From Erysipelotrichaceae bacterium (GTDB lineage Bacteria; Bacillota_I; Bacilli_A; Erysipelotrichales; Erysipelotrichaceae): 64,000 bases of DNA. The stretch covers positions 1 through 64,000 of the forward strand of contig JAFWII010000009.1 in NCBI GenBank assembly GCA_017533785.1, written 5' to 3'. The position numbers were made by a program, and so were the translations under genes. The notes beneath the pieces were generated by a model. The model made no database searches. It saw only the letters and a program-made list of their open reading frames with translations, and was not told where the DNA came from. Positions 24,601 to 32,888 of the stretch are shown here, piece after piece; the stretch's first letter is position 1; each line of letters begins with the position of its first letter.

Positions 24601-25478
24601 AAAAGTCGATCGGTGTCGACCTCGGCGGTACCAGCGTACGCACCGCCATCGTCGACAGTGAAGGAAAGATCCTGAAGGATCTCAAGGAAAGCAGCTACGC
24701 CAAGGAGGGACCCTCCGTCGTCCTGCCCCATATCGCGGACATGATCGAACGACTGGGCGACATCTCCGACTGCGAAGGCATCGGCATCGGTGTGCCCGGA
24801 CCGGTCGACGAGGAACGCAAGGTCATGACCTTATCGACGAATCTGCCCGGATTCACCGGCTATCCGATCACCAGGATGCTGGAAGAACGCTTCAGGATGC
24901 CGGTCTGCGTCGGCAACGACGCCAACGCCGCCGGTCTTGCGGAAGCGCTGGTCGGCGCCGGAAAAGGCAGAAAGATCGTCTACTATATCACCCAGTCCAC
25001 CGGGATCGGCGGAGCTCTGATCATCAACGGCAAAGTCGTCTCCGGAAAACACGGCTACGCGGGAGAGATCGGCAACATCGTTATCGACCGCAGCCGTCCG
25101 AAGATCAACGGACTCAATGCCGGCGCTGCCGAGAATGAAGCCTCCGGTACGGCGATCGGCCGTTACGGCCGCGAGAAGTTCGGCGCGAAAAACGCGATCG
25201 AAGTCTTTGGTCAGGCGCGGAAAGGAAACGCGGATGCGCTGGCGATCCTCGACCGCATGAGCTACGACTTCGCTCAGCTGATGTCCTCGATCGCCCATGT
25301 CGTCGACCCCGATATCTTTGTCATCGGCGGCGGCTGCAGCAATGCCTCCGATCTCTATTTCGGATCTGTACGGAAATACTTCGATGAACTCGTTCACCCG
25401 GCGATGCGCGACGTGGAGATCGCCAAAGCCGAACTGGCGGAACCGGGTGTCTTAGGCGCCGCCTTCTTTGTGGAGTGA
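24597..25478 (+). CDS. ROK-family sugar kinase lacking the zinc motif
   Basis: 293 residues. ROK features are VDLGGTSVRTAIVDSEG (phosphate loop), GIGVPGPVD, NDANAAGLAEAL with the catalytic Asp, and TGIGGALIINGKVVSG. The usual zinc-binding block (GEIGH...CxCGxxGCxE) is absent: the sequence reads GEIGNIVIDRSRPKINGLNA then ENEASG, with no Cys and Asn in place of His. Position before galM and galK suggests glucokinase-like phosphorylation in galactose or lactose use. First gene of a glk-galM-galK set coupled to rimO. Confidence 0.8.
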   Translation: MKKSIGVDLGGTSVRTAIVDSEGKILKDLKESSYAKEGPSVVLPHIADMIERLGDISDCEGIGIGVPGPVDEERKVMTLSTNLPGFTGYPITRMLEERFRMPVCVGNDANAAGLAEALVGAGKGRKIVYYITQSTGIGGALIINGKVVSGKHGYAGEIGNIVIDRSRPKINGLNAGAAENEASGTAIGRYGREKFGAKNAIEVFGQARKGNADALAILDRMSYDFAQLMSSIAHVVDPDIFVIGGGCSNASDLYFGSVRKYFDELVHPAMRDVEIAKAELAEPGVLGAAFFVE

Positions 25479-25479
25479 T

Positions 25480-26514
25480 ATGAAACGATTCGGTGAATAC
25501 GAAGGCAGGGAGATCTTCCTGAGCCGTCTGGAAAACGAATATATCAAAGCGGAAGTCTTCAACTATGGCGCGTCTTTGCGCAGTTTTACCGAGAAGCAGA
25601 GCGGACGGGACGTCGTCCTCGGTTTCGACAGCTTCGAGCCCTATACCCGTCTTTTGGGTTCCTGCCTCGGGGCAACGGTCGGCCGTTATGCCAACCGCAT
25701 CGGCAATGCCCGCTTCGTCCTGAACGGGAAGGAATACCTTCTGCCCGTCAACAACGGACCCAACTGCCTGCACGGCGGTCTCATCAATTACTCCCAGCGG
25801 GTCTTCAAGGTCGTCGAGGACAGCCCGCAGAAAGTCATCTACCGCTACCGCTCCCCGGACGGGGAGGAGGGCTTCCCCGGAAATCTCGATCTGTGGATCA
25901 CCTACGAGCTGGACGGCCCGTCACTGCTCTATAAGATCGAGGCGGAGTGCGACCAGGACTCGGTCCTGAACGTCACCAACCACAGCTATTTCAATCTCGA
26001 GACCCGCGAACAGAAAACGGTCCTCGATCAGGAAATGAAGATCTGCTCCGGCAAAGTCGCACTGGCCGATCCGAACGGCATGGCCTCCCCGGAGATCCTC
26101 GAGGTCGCCGGCACCGCCTTCGACTACCGGGAATTCCGCCGGGTCGGCGATGCGATCGAACATCCCCATCCCAACATGGAGATCACCGGAGGGATCGACC
26201 ACAACTACCTCTTTGAAGACAAAGAAGGGTATCAGGAAATGGCCGTTCTCCGCAGCGATGAGCTCGAGCTCGCGGTCGGAAGCGATCTGCCCGGCTTACA
26301 GGTCTATACCGCCAACTTCCTCTCTCTGCCCGATCCGGGCAAGGATGGCTTTGTCTACGAACCCCGCACCGGGATCTGCTTCGAAGGGCAGTTCTACCCC
26401 AACGCGGTCAACTACGATTTCTGCCGCAGTCCGGTCATCCGCAAAGACGAGAGGACCGCGCATCTGATACGCTATACGCTCACAAGAAGGACAGATCATG
26501 AAGATCAGAAATGA
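25480..26514 (+). CDS. galM: Aldose 1-epimerase (mutarotase)
   Basis: 344 residues; interconverts alpha and beta anomers of galactose or glucose. The family motifs are VGRYANRIGNARF, NNGPNCLHGG with the active-site His, NVTNHSYFNL with the second His, DHNYLF, and FEGQFYPNAVN with the catalytic Glu. Start ATG 25480 follows TGGAG, two bases after the kinase stop; an in-frame start at 25468 would overlap the kinase. It overlaps galK by 17 bases. Confidence 0.93.
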   Translation: MKRFGEYEGREIFLSRLENEYIKAEVFNYGASLRSFTEKQSGRDVVLGFDSFEPYTRLLGSCLGATVGRYANRIGNARFVLNGKEYLLPVNNGPNCLHGGLINYSQRVFKVVEDSPQKVIYRYRSPDGEEGFPGNLDLWITYELDGPSLLYKIEAECDQDSVLNVTNHSYFNLETREQKTVLDQEMKICSGKVALADPNGMASPEILEVAGTAFDYREFRRVGDAIEHPHPNMEITGGIDHNYLFEDKEGYQEMAVLRSDELELAVGSDLPGLQVYTANFLSLPDPGKDGFVYEPRTGICFEGQFYPNAVNYDFCRSPVIRKDERTAHLIRYTLTRRTDHEDQK

Positions 26515-27775
26515 TGAATCATTAAAACAGTTCATTCGCAAAGAACTCTCCCGCGACAGCGTCACCGAGATCCCGCGCTACGAAAAGCTCTATGAACGCG
26601 CCCGCGCCCTTTACGGCGATGGCGAATACCGTCTCTTTTCGGCGCCGGGCAGAAGTGAACTGATCGGCAACCATACGGACCACCAGCTCGGCCGGGTCAT
26701 GGCCGCGGCGGTCAATATCGATTCCCTGGCCTGGGCCAAGAAGACGGACGAACCGCTGATCCGCATCGATTCGGAAGGCTTCGCCATCGCGCCGGTCGAC
26801 CTGAAGGAGACCGCGGTCAAAGCAGACGAAAAGAACACGACTGAGAGCCTGATCCGCGGTATGGCGGTGATCTTCGAGGAAGAGGGATACAAAAGCGGCG
26901 GCTTCGACGCAGCCGTGACTTCGGAAGTGCTCCCGGGTTCCGGGATCTCCTCCTCCGCATCCTTTGAGATCCTGGTCGGCGAGATCATCAACCATCTCTA
27001 CAACGACGGCAAAGTCGACCCGGTAACGGTCGCGCAGATCGCCCAGAAGGCGGAGAACCGCTTTTTCGGGAAACCCTGCGGCCTGATGGACCAGTGCGCC
27101 ATCGCCTGCGGCGGCCTCGTCTATATCGATTTCTACGATCCGGAAAGACCGGAAGTCGAGAAGCTCGACTTCGATTTCGGTGAATACGGCTACGAACTGG
27201 TGCTTACCGATTCCAAAGCCGACCATTCAAAGCTCTCCGACGAGTACGGCAAGATGCCGGGCGAGATGAAGATGGTCGCCGGAGCCCTGGGCTGCGAAGT
27301 CCTGTCCCGCACGAGCGAGGAGGAATTCGCAAGGAAGCTGCCGGAGCTCAAAAAGCAGCTGAAAAACGACCGTGCGCTTCTGCGTGCCTACCACTTCTTT
27401 ACCGAGAACGACCGCGTTGTCCGGGCAAAGAAGTGCGTCGAAACGAAAGACTGCGCAGGACTCTTGTCCTGCATCCGCGAGTCCGGTCTGTCTTCCTACC
27501 GCTATCTGCAGAATGTCTTCGTGCCTTCTGCCGGTGTGTCCGAGGATTACGCGCTGGCGATCATGCGCAGCGAGCAGCTGCTTGGTGACAAAGGCGTGAC
27601 CCGCGTCCACGGCGGCGGTCTGGGCGGTACGATCCAGGCTTTCGTTCCGAAGGCGATGCTGGAGGAATACGCGCAGGGCATGCGCGCTCTCTTCGGCGAA
27701 GACAGCGTGAAGATCCTGCAGGTGCGCCGCGCCGGCGGCATCGAGATCCCGGCTGTGCCGGAAGCAGACAAGTAA
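26498..27775 (+). CDS. galK: Galactokinase-family GHMP kinase
   Basis: 425 residues. The N-terminal substrate motif reads SAPGRSELIGNHTDHQLG, where classical GalK has GRVNLIGEHTDY. The ATP loop is VLPGSGISSSASFE and the third GHMP motif is VHGGGLGGTIQAF. An insert of about 25 residues precedes the core. The Glu-to-Asn change in the signature is seen in several gut Firmicutes relatives annotated as galactokinase, so the sugar may be galactose or a close analogue. Its neighbour galM supports galactose. No galT or galE is in the window. Confidence 0.85.
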   Translation: MKIRNDESLKQFIRKELSRDSVTEIPRYEKLYERARALYGDGEYRLFSAPGRSELIGNHTDHQLGRVMAAAVNIDSLAWAKKTDEPLIRIDSEGFAIAPVDLKETAVKADEKNTTESLIRGMAVIFEEEGYKSGGFDAAVTSEVLPGSGISSSASFEILVGEIINHLYNDGKVDPVTVAQIAQKAENRFFGKPCGLMDQCAIACGGLVYIDFYDPERPEVEKLDFDFGEYGYELVLTDSKADHSKLSDEYGKMPGEMKMVAGALGCEVLSRTSEEEFARKLPELKKQLKNDRALLRAYHFFTENDRVVRAKKCVETKDCAGLLSCIRESGLSSYRYLQNVFVPSAGVSEDYALAIMRSEQLLGDKGVTRVHGGGLGGTIQAFVPKAMLEEYAQGMRALFGEDSVKILQVRRAGGIEIPAVPEADK

Positions 27776-27828
27776 GTCTTTTATCAGCTAAAGGCTTGTG
27801 TTAAAATACGTAACGAGGTGAATTTTTT

Positions 27829-28563
27829 ATGGGAAGAGCACATGAAGTAAGAGCTGCGGCAATGGCAAAGACCGCCGCGATCAAATCAAAACTGTATTCC
27901 AGATACGGAAAGGAATTATATATCGCCGCCAAGAACGGTGTTCCGGATCCGGAAATGAACCTGACCCTGAAGCAGAAGATCAAAGAAGCAAAGGCGAACC
28001 AGGTCCCGACCGACGTTATCAACCGCGCCATCGAAAAAGCCAAGGGCGGCGGTTCCGAGAGCTACGACTCCCTGCGCTACGAAGGCTTCGGCCCGGGCGC
28101 TGCCACGATCATCATCGACTGTCTGACGGACAACACCAACCGTACCGTCGCCGCGATGAACCAGTGCTTCAACAAGTCCAGATGCAAACTGGGCGTCAAG
28201 GGAAGCGTCTCCTTCAACTACGACAACTACGGTGTCCTGGAATTCCCGTTTGACGACGAGGAAAAGATCCTCGATACCCTGCTGGAAAAGGACGTCAACG
28301 TTGCTGACGTCAGCAGCGAAGAGGGCTATGTCCGCGTCTATACCGATCCGACCGATCTGCACAACGCGCAGGAAGCGATCGAAGAACTGATCCCGAACGT
28401 CGAATTCGAGACCTGCGGACTGAAGATGGTCCCGCGCGAGATGGTCAAGCTGACCAACGACGACGACAAGATGCTGTGGAACCGTCTGCTGAACCTGCTC
28501 GACGAAGTCGACGATGTTCAGGAAGTCTACCACAACGTTGAGGAAGACGAGGAAGAAGCGTAA
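27829..28563 (+). CDS. YebC/PmpR/TACO1-family protein (YeeI type)
   Basis: 244 residues. The start MGRAHEVRAAAMAKTAAIKSKLYSRYGKE is the YeeI variant of the family, followed by KEAKANQVPTDVINRAIEKA, YEGFGPGAATIIIDCLTDN, KSRCKLGVKGSVSF and an acidic tail. Members were long called transcription regulators; recent work places them at the ribosome. SD GAGGTG lies nine to ten bases before ATG, and TGT-TAAAAT is a possible extended -10. Monocistronic, ending in a terminator. Confidence 0.9.
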   Translation: MGRAHEVRAAAMAKTAAIKSKLYSRYGKELYIAAKNGVPDPEMNLTLKQKIKEAKANQVPTDVINRAIEKAKGGGSESYDSLRYEGFGPGAATIIIDCLTDNTNRTVAAMNQCFNKSRCKLGVKGSVSFNYDNYGVLEFPFDDEEKILDTLLEKDVNVADVSSEEGYVRVYTDPTDLHNAQEAIEELIPNVEFETCGLKMVPREMVKLTNDDDKMLWNRLLNLLDEVDDVQEVYHNVEEDEEEA

Positions 28564-28574
28564 ACAAAGAAAAC

Positions 28575-28600
28575 AGCTGTGGCAACACGGCTTTTCTTTT
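28575..28600 (+). terminator. Terminator of the yebC gene
   Basis: AGCTGTG-GCAA-CACGGCT (28575-28592), a 7-bp stem with one G-U pair and a GNRA tetraloop, followed by TTTTCTTTT. Confidence 0.8.
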
Positions 28601-28614
28601 GTTCAAACATAAGA

Positions 28615-28636
28615 AAAGGGCACGTCCGTGCCCTTT
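28615..28636 (-). terminator. Terminator of the add-udp operon
   Basis: A near-perfect palindrome, AAAGGGCACG-TC-CGTGCCCTTT. On the minus strand it is followed by TCTTATG and lies ten bases past the phosphorylase stop. Confidence 0.65.
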
Positions 28637-28645
28637 GTCTGTTTT

Positions 28646-29383
28646 CTAGAGTTCCTGCTGCAGCCGGTACATCGCTTCGAGCGCCACCTGCACTTCGTGT
28701 TTTTCGCCCTCTGCCGTGAGCGAGGCGCCGCTCTGGTAATCGCCGACGCTCTCCGCGGAATCCTCGCCCCAGAGAACGACGTTGTTCAGGATCGAAGCGG
28801 TATGCACGCCGCGCAGTCTGCCGACGGTGAACAGGGATGCGGTCTCGAAGTCGCTGGCCAGCACGCCTTTCTTCGACCAGGCTTCGCACTGCTCCTGGTC
28901 ATCATCGATATAGAAGGATTCGTGCGACAGCACGATGCCGGTGTGGAAGGGGAAACCCATCTCCTTGGCGGCTTGCGCGCAGTGGTTCATCAGCCGGTAA
29001 TCCGGAACGGCCGGGTAGATGCCTTTGACATAGGCGCGGGAAGCGCCGTCGTCACGGACCGCGCCTTCGCATAAGATCAGATCTCCCAGTCCGATGCCGG
29101 TCTGCATGGCGCCGGCGGAGCCGATGCGCATCATCGTATCGACGCCGATCTTCTTTAACTCTTCGACTGCGATCGAAACGGAGGATCCGCCCATGCCGGT
29201 CGAGATGCCGATCACCCGCATGCCCTTATAGGTGCCCACGATCGAACGGTATTCCCGGTTGAAGGTCAGCTCCTGCGGATCTTCGAGAAATGAAGCGATC
29301 ACGTCGACCCGCTTCGGGTCGCCGGGCATCAGCGCGCACTTCGCGTTTACGCTCTCATCCAGCTGGATATGCGGCTGTTTCAT
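28646..29383 (-). CDS. Nucleoside phosphorylase, uridine phosphorylase-like
   Basis: 245 residues of the PNP/UDP family, which splits nucleosides with phosphate into base and ribose-1-phosphate. Motifs are LMPGDPKRVD, FNREYRSIVGTYKG, ISTGMGGSSVSIAVEEL, RIGSAGAMQ and SDFETASLFTVGRLRG. The trimer/hexamer-type sequence is nearest to uridine phosphorylase, but purine specificity cannot be excluded. It overlaps the adenosine deaminase stop by four bases, so the two form an operon in which deamination precedes phosphorolysis; that would fit inosine as a substrate. Confidence 0.85.
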   Translation of the reverse strand: MKQPHIQLDESVNAKCALMPGDPKRVDVIASFLEDPQELTFNREYRSIVGTYKGMRVIGISTGMGGSSVSIAVEELKKIGVDTMMRIGSAGAMQTGIGLGDLILCEGAVRDDGASRAYVKGIYPAVPDYRLMNHCAQAAKEMGFPFHTGIVLSHESFYIDDDQEQCEAWSKKGVLASDFETASLFTVGRLRGVHTASILNNVVLWGEDSAESVGDYQSGASLTAEGEKHEVQVALEAMYRLQQEL

Positions 29384-30405
29384 GCTTCCTCCTTCAGGCA
29401 GGCATTGAGCTTTTCAAGCAGGATCTTCTTTTCCTCTTCCTTCATGAAGGAAGCGCGGACCGAGTTCATGTTCATGATGATCAGGTCGTTGTATTCAAAG
29501 CCCATCTCCTGCAGGCAGTGGTCGTATTCGTCGTCCAGGGTGACTCTGGCGAGCGTCATATTATCCGTGTTGATCGTCACCAGCATGCCGCTGGCATAAA
29601 GGTTCTCCGCCGGATGGCGCGGATAGGTCTCGCGGGTCTTGCACTGGATATTGGAAGTCGGGCAGATCTCGAGGGTGATGCCTTTCGCGATCGCCTCGCG
29701 GCAGACTTCCGGATTCTCGTAGATATGGTGGCCGTGGCCGATGCGGGTAACGCCGAAAGTCAGCGCGTCCGCGACGGTGCGCCAGTCCTGGGAATCGCCG
29801 GCATGGCAGGTCGCCGGAATGCCGTATTCGTTGATCTTGTCAAAAAGGGCTTTGTATTCCTTTAAGGGAACGATGCCTTCGGCGCCGGCGAAGTCGATGC
29901 CGACGACGCCTTTGCCGAGATATTTCTTGCAGACTTCGATCGTCTCCTCGTTTTCCTTCCAGTTCACGTCCGGGGTACCGACCGACATCATGCAGGTAAT
30001 GATTCCGATGCCGATCTGCGGATAGTCGGCCAGCGCTTTTTCGCGTCCGTCGAGGACCGCCTCGACGGCATCGCTCTGGCTCATCTCCTTTTTCGTGTGG
30101 AGCTGCGGGGCAAAGCGGATCTCGGCGTAGGCAAGACCCTGTCCGGCAAGGTCTTCGATCAGTTCGTAGGTGACCCGGCTGAGCGACTCTCTGTCCTGCA
30201 TGACCTGCAGCGGCGCGTCGAACATCTTCAGATAGTCGTTGACCGAATCAGCGTTGCTGCAGTCGTAAAGAAACTGTTTATACTCTTCCAGCGTAGCGGA
30301 AGGCATCTGCACGCCCTGTTTCCGGGCGAGCTCCCAGACGGTCTCCGTACGGAAGGAGCCGTCCAGATGCAGATGAAGGTCGAGTTTCGGAAAATCGTAT
30401 TTCAT
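29380..30405 (-). CDS. add: Adenosine deaminase-family protein
   Basis: 341 residues, TIM-barrel metallo-deaminase. Metal ligands are in KLDLHLHLDGS (HxH), CHAGDS, GHGHHI and INTDN. The position of the catalytic Glu in the usual HAGE motif is Asp here, and the second Asp of TDD is Asn, so substrate preference may differ from adenosine. It precedes the phosphorylase and is divergent from an ADP-ribosylglycohydrolase gene. SD AAGAGGAAG precedes ATG 30405. Confidence 0.85.
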   Translation of the reverse strand: MKYDFPKLDLHLHLDGSFRTETVWELARKQGVQMPSATLEEYKQFLYDCSNADSVNDYLKMFDAPLQVMQDRESLSRVTYELIEDLAGQGLAYAEIRFAPQLHTKKEMSQSDAVEAVLDGREKALADYPQIGIGIITCMMSVGTPDVNWKENEETIEVCKKYLGKGVVGIDFAGAEGIVPLKEYKALFDKINEYGIPATCHAGDSQDWRTVADALTFGVTRIGHGHHIYENPEVCREAIAKGITLEICPTSNIQCKTRETYPRHPAENLYASGMLVTINTDNMTLARVTLDDEYDHCLQEMGFEYNDLIIMNMNSVRASFMKEEEKKILLEKLNACLKEEA

Positions 30406-30431
30406 ATTTTGTTCTTCCTCTTTTCAGTACC

Positions 30432-30440
30432 ATCATACCA
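30432..30440 (-). promoter_or_regulatory. Extended -10 promoter of add
   Basis: On the minus strand TGG followed by TATGAT lies 26 bases before ATG 30405, leaving room for the ribosome-binding site. Confidence 0.5.
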
Positions 30441-30460
30441 AAAAAGAGCCGCAGAAGAGT

Positions 30461-30477
30461 ATCGCGGAAGCCGCGAT
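30461..30477. promoter_or_regulatory. Inverted repeat in the add / ADP-ribosylglycohydrolase divergent gap
   Basis: ATCGCGG-AAG-CCGCGAT is a perfect 7-bp inverted repeat with a three-base centre, placed between the two divergent start regions. It has no T-run on either side, so an operator is more likely than a terminator. The regulator is unknown. Confidence 0.35.
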
Positions 30478-30515
30478 CAATGATAGAGTAAAAGGGAAAG
30501 AAGAGGTAAGCGCAG

Positions 30516-31904
30516 ATGAAAGCTTGGGAAAAATCATTAGAGATCCTTCAGAGCGGCAGCCCCTGCTATGAGGAGAACGACAACGAGACGATCTGGGAAG
30601 AGGAAGCCAACGGGCCGGAGATGGCGCAGGACGCACTGACGAAGATGCACTGGCATTCCCAGGTGCCGGGCAGCCGCGCCCACGAATCGATCTGCCTGGC
30701 TGCGGTCCAGGCGACCGAAAACAAGGGTTTCACCGTCGAGAACGGCATGCAGCTGATCGAAGAGGGCTTCCGTGTTTATGAGGAAGGGGATATGGTCCGT
30801 CTCCACAAGCTGGCCTATGAGGTCTTCAACGCCTGCTACCGGGCCAAGAAGGACAAGACGAGCCCGTACTGGAACCAGCATTTCTACGACTGCTTCCAGG
30901 AATACGAGGAAGCCGTCACGTTCCCGGAAAAAGTCGATGTGCCGATCGACGAGAAGTATTATGACCGCACCTATGCCGGCTGGCTGTCACAGATCATCGG
31001 CGGCGCCTACGGCACCTGCATCGAAGGTTATACCGGCGACGCCATCAAGGAACGCTACGGCGAAGTCGACCGCTATATCCGCAAACCGAATACCTATAAC
31101 GACGATATCACCTATGAGATCGCGCTTCTTTTGGCCTATAACGAGTTCGGCAGGGAAACGACCGCCAAGAACATCGCGGACGAATGGGTCGCCCGCATCC
31201 CGATGGGCTGGAGCGCCGAGGAATGGGCTTTAAACAACCTGAAGCTCGGCATCCTGCCGCCGGAATCCGGACGTTTCCACAACCCGTTCAACGAATGGAT
31301 CGGCGCCCAGATGCGCGGCGCGATCTGCGGCCAGCTCTTCCCTGGCGATCTGAAGAAAGCGGCGGAATGCGCCTGGACAGACGCTTCGATCTCCCACGAC
31401 TGGAACGGCATCCTGGGCGAGGTCTTCAACGCGCTGATGGTCTCGATGGCCTACTATGAAACAGATATCCGCAGGATCGTGGAGACCTGCGTGGAGCTGA
31501 TCCCGGCGGACAGCGAATACGGCACGGTCGTCCGTTTCGCCCTCGAACAGTGCAAGACCCATACGGATTACTACAGCGCCTGGAAACCGTGCGAGCAGAA
31601 ATACATCAAATACAACTGGATCCATGCCTATCCGAACGCCTGCGCCGAGATCGTGGCGCTCTGGTTCGGCGAAGGCGACTTCAACAGGACGATCACCTTC
31701 TGCGGCGGCTGCGGCCAGGACGTCGACTGCAACGCGGCCCAGATCATGACGGTCATCGGCACGATCCATGGCAGGGAATGCATCCCGGAATACTGGTCCC
31801 GTCCGTTCGGCGACGATCTTGACACCTATGTCCGTGGACTGAAGAAGATGAAGATCAGCCAGCTGACGCAGCTGACTGCGGACACAGCCGCAAAACTGAA
31901 ATAA
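30516..31904 (+). CDS. ADP-ribosylglycohydrolase-family protein with long N-terminal extension
   Basis: 462 residues. The ARH/DraG-like core starts near residue 150 with YAGWLSQIIGGAYGTCIEGYTG. It carries the metal motifs TYNDDITYEIALLLAYNEFG and GGCGQDVDCNAAQIMTVIGTIHG, which correspond to the DD(T/S) and D-x-D motifs of the family. The first 145 residues are a helical region I do not recognise (MAQDALTKMHWHSQVPGSRA). Family members remove ADP-ribose from proteins or act on other N-glycosides. In this nucleoside-salvage setting a small-molecule N-glycoside is plausible. SD AGAGG precedes ATG. Confidence 0.75.
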   Translation: MKAWEKSLEILQSGSPCYEENDNETIWEEEANGPEMAQDALTKMHWHSQVPGSRAHESICLAAVQATENKGFTVENGMQLIEEGFRVYEEGDMVRLHKLAYEVFNACYRAKKDKTSPYWNQHFYDCFQEYEEAVTFPEKVDVPIDEKYYDRTYAGWLSQIIGGAYGTCIEGYTGDAIKERYGEVDRYIRKPNTYNDDITYEIALLLAYNEFGRETTAKNIADEWVARIPMGWSAEEWALNNLKLGILPPESGRFHNPFNEWIGAQMRGAICGQLFPGDLKKAAECAWTDASISHDWNGILGEVFNALMVSMAYYETDIRRIVETCVELIPADSEYGTVVRFALEQCKTHTDYYSAWKPCEQKYIKYNWIHAYPNACAEIVALWFGEGDFNRTITFCGGCGQDVDCNAAQIMTVIGTIHGRECIPEYWSRPFGDDLDTYVRGLKKMKISQLTQLTADTAAKLK

Positions 31905-31909
31905 ACAAA

Positions 31910-31957
31910 AAAAGACACCGCTCAGACCGCAGGATCTGCCGAAGAGCAGTGTCTTTT
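31910..31957. terminator. Bidirectional terminator
   Basis: AAAAGACAC (31910-31918) pairs with GTGTCTTTT (31949-31957), with an inner GCTC/GAGC pairing. T-rich tails follow on both strands, so it serves the plus-strand ADP-ribosylglycohydrolase gene and the convergent PfkB gene. Confidence 0.75.
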
Positions 31958-31967
31958 CTTATTGTCG

Positions 31968-32888
31968 TTATCCGATATCGCGGATGAATGCTTCCAGCGC
32001 AGCCGCGTTGAGCGACGGACTGATCGCGCCTTCGTGCAGGCAGGCGAGAGCGCCGGCTGCCGAAGCGCGCTTATGGGCTTCCGTCAGACTGCTGCCGCTG
32101 GCGAGCGAGGTCAGGAAGGAGGCGGCGAAGGTATCGCCGGCTCCGGTCGAATCGATGACTTTTTCAAGACGGACAGGCGGCTCGAAGCGTTTCCCCTCAC
32201 GGGTATAGAGGTAGGATCCTTTGGAACCGTCAGTCACGCAGAGGAATTCCGTTCCCTTTTCCAGCAGTTCCTCCGCCGCGTCTTTTCCGTAGCAGCCGCT
32301 GAGACGGGCGTAGGACTGGGTGTTGATGAACAAAGCGTCGCAGTGGCGGGTGATCTCCGCTTCGGAAGGATCAAGGTACTGGCTCGAACCGTCGAGGATC
32401 AGTTTTACGCCTTTTTTCTGCGCCTCATAGACAGGAGAAAGATCGGTGAAGGAAGCAGTCAGGGTATGGGCCAGGGAATAAAGATAATCCGAAGTCTCGA
32501 GCACGCCGCGGATCTCCTTGTCTTCCGGCAAAAACAGCGGCCGTTCCGGCGGGATGACGAAGATGCATTTCTCGCTGCCGCAGCGCATGATCAGACAGCG
32601 CCCGTTGACGACGTCTTTTCCGTAGCGGATATGGGAGATATCCATTCCGGCGTCGGTCATCGACTTCAGCAGCAGCTCCGTACCCTTGTCTCCGGTCTTC
32701 AGCGTTTCCAGTACCCGGACCTTCATTCCGAGATAGGACGCGATCGTGCCGACGTTGAGGATACAGCCGCCGACTTTGCTGCCGGCTTCTCTGGCAACAC
32801 AGGCATCCCCGGCTTTGGGGAAGCTCTCCACATCGTAAAAGGTATCGATATCGCTGCCGGCGATGACCGTCAGGATCTTAGTGGACAC
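31968..32888 (-). CDS. PfkB-family carbohydrate/nucleoside kinase
   Basis: 306 residues. Ribokinase-family signatures: SKVGGCILNVGTIASYLGMK near the N-terminus and the intact C-terminal VIDSTGAGDTFAASFL with catalytic Asp. GTG 32888 is the likely start, with AAAGGG six bases upstream; TTG 32903 is an alternative. It overlaps the upstream ADP-ribosylglycohydrolase gene by 11 bases. Pairing of a glycohydrolase with a PfkB kinase suggests that a freed sugar, or a nucleoside, is phosphorylated. Substrate unknown. Confidence 0.8.
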   Translation of the reverse strand: MSTKILTVIAGSDIDTFYDVESFPKAGDACVAREAGSKVGGCILNVGTIASYLGMKVRVLETLKTGDKGTELLLKSMTDAGMDISHIRYGKDVVNGRCLIMRCGSEKCIFVIPPERPLFLPEDKEIRGVLETSDYLYSLAHTLTASFTDLSPVYEAQKKGVKLILDGSSQYLDPSEAEITRHCDALFINTQSYARLSGCYGKDAAEELLEKGTEFLCVTDGSKGSYLYTREGKRFEPPVRLEKVIDSTGAGDTFAASFLTSLASGSSLTEAHKRASAAGALACLHEGAISPSLNAAALEAFIRDIG

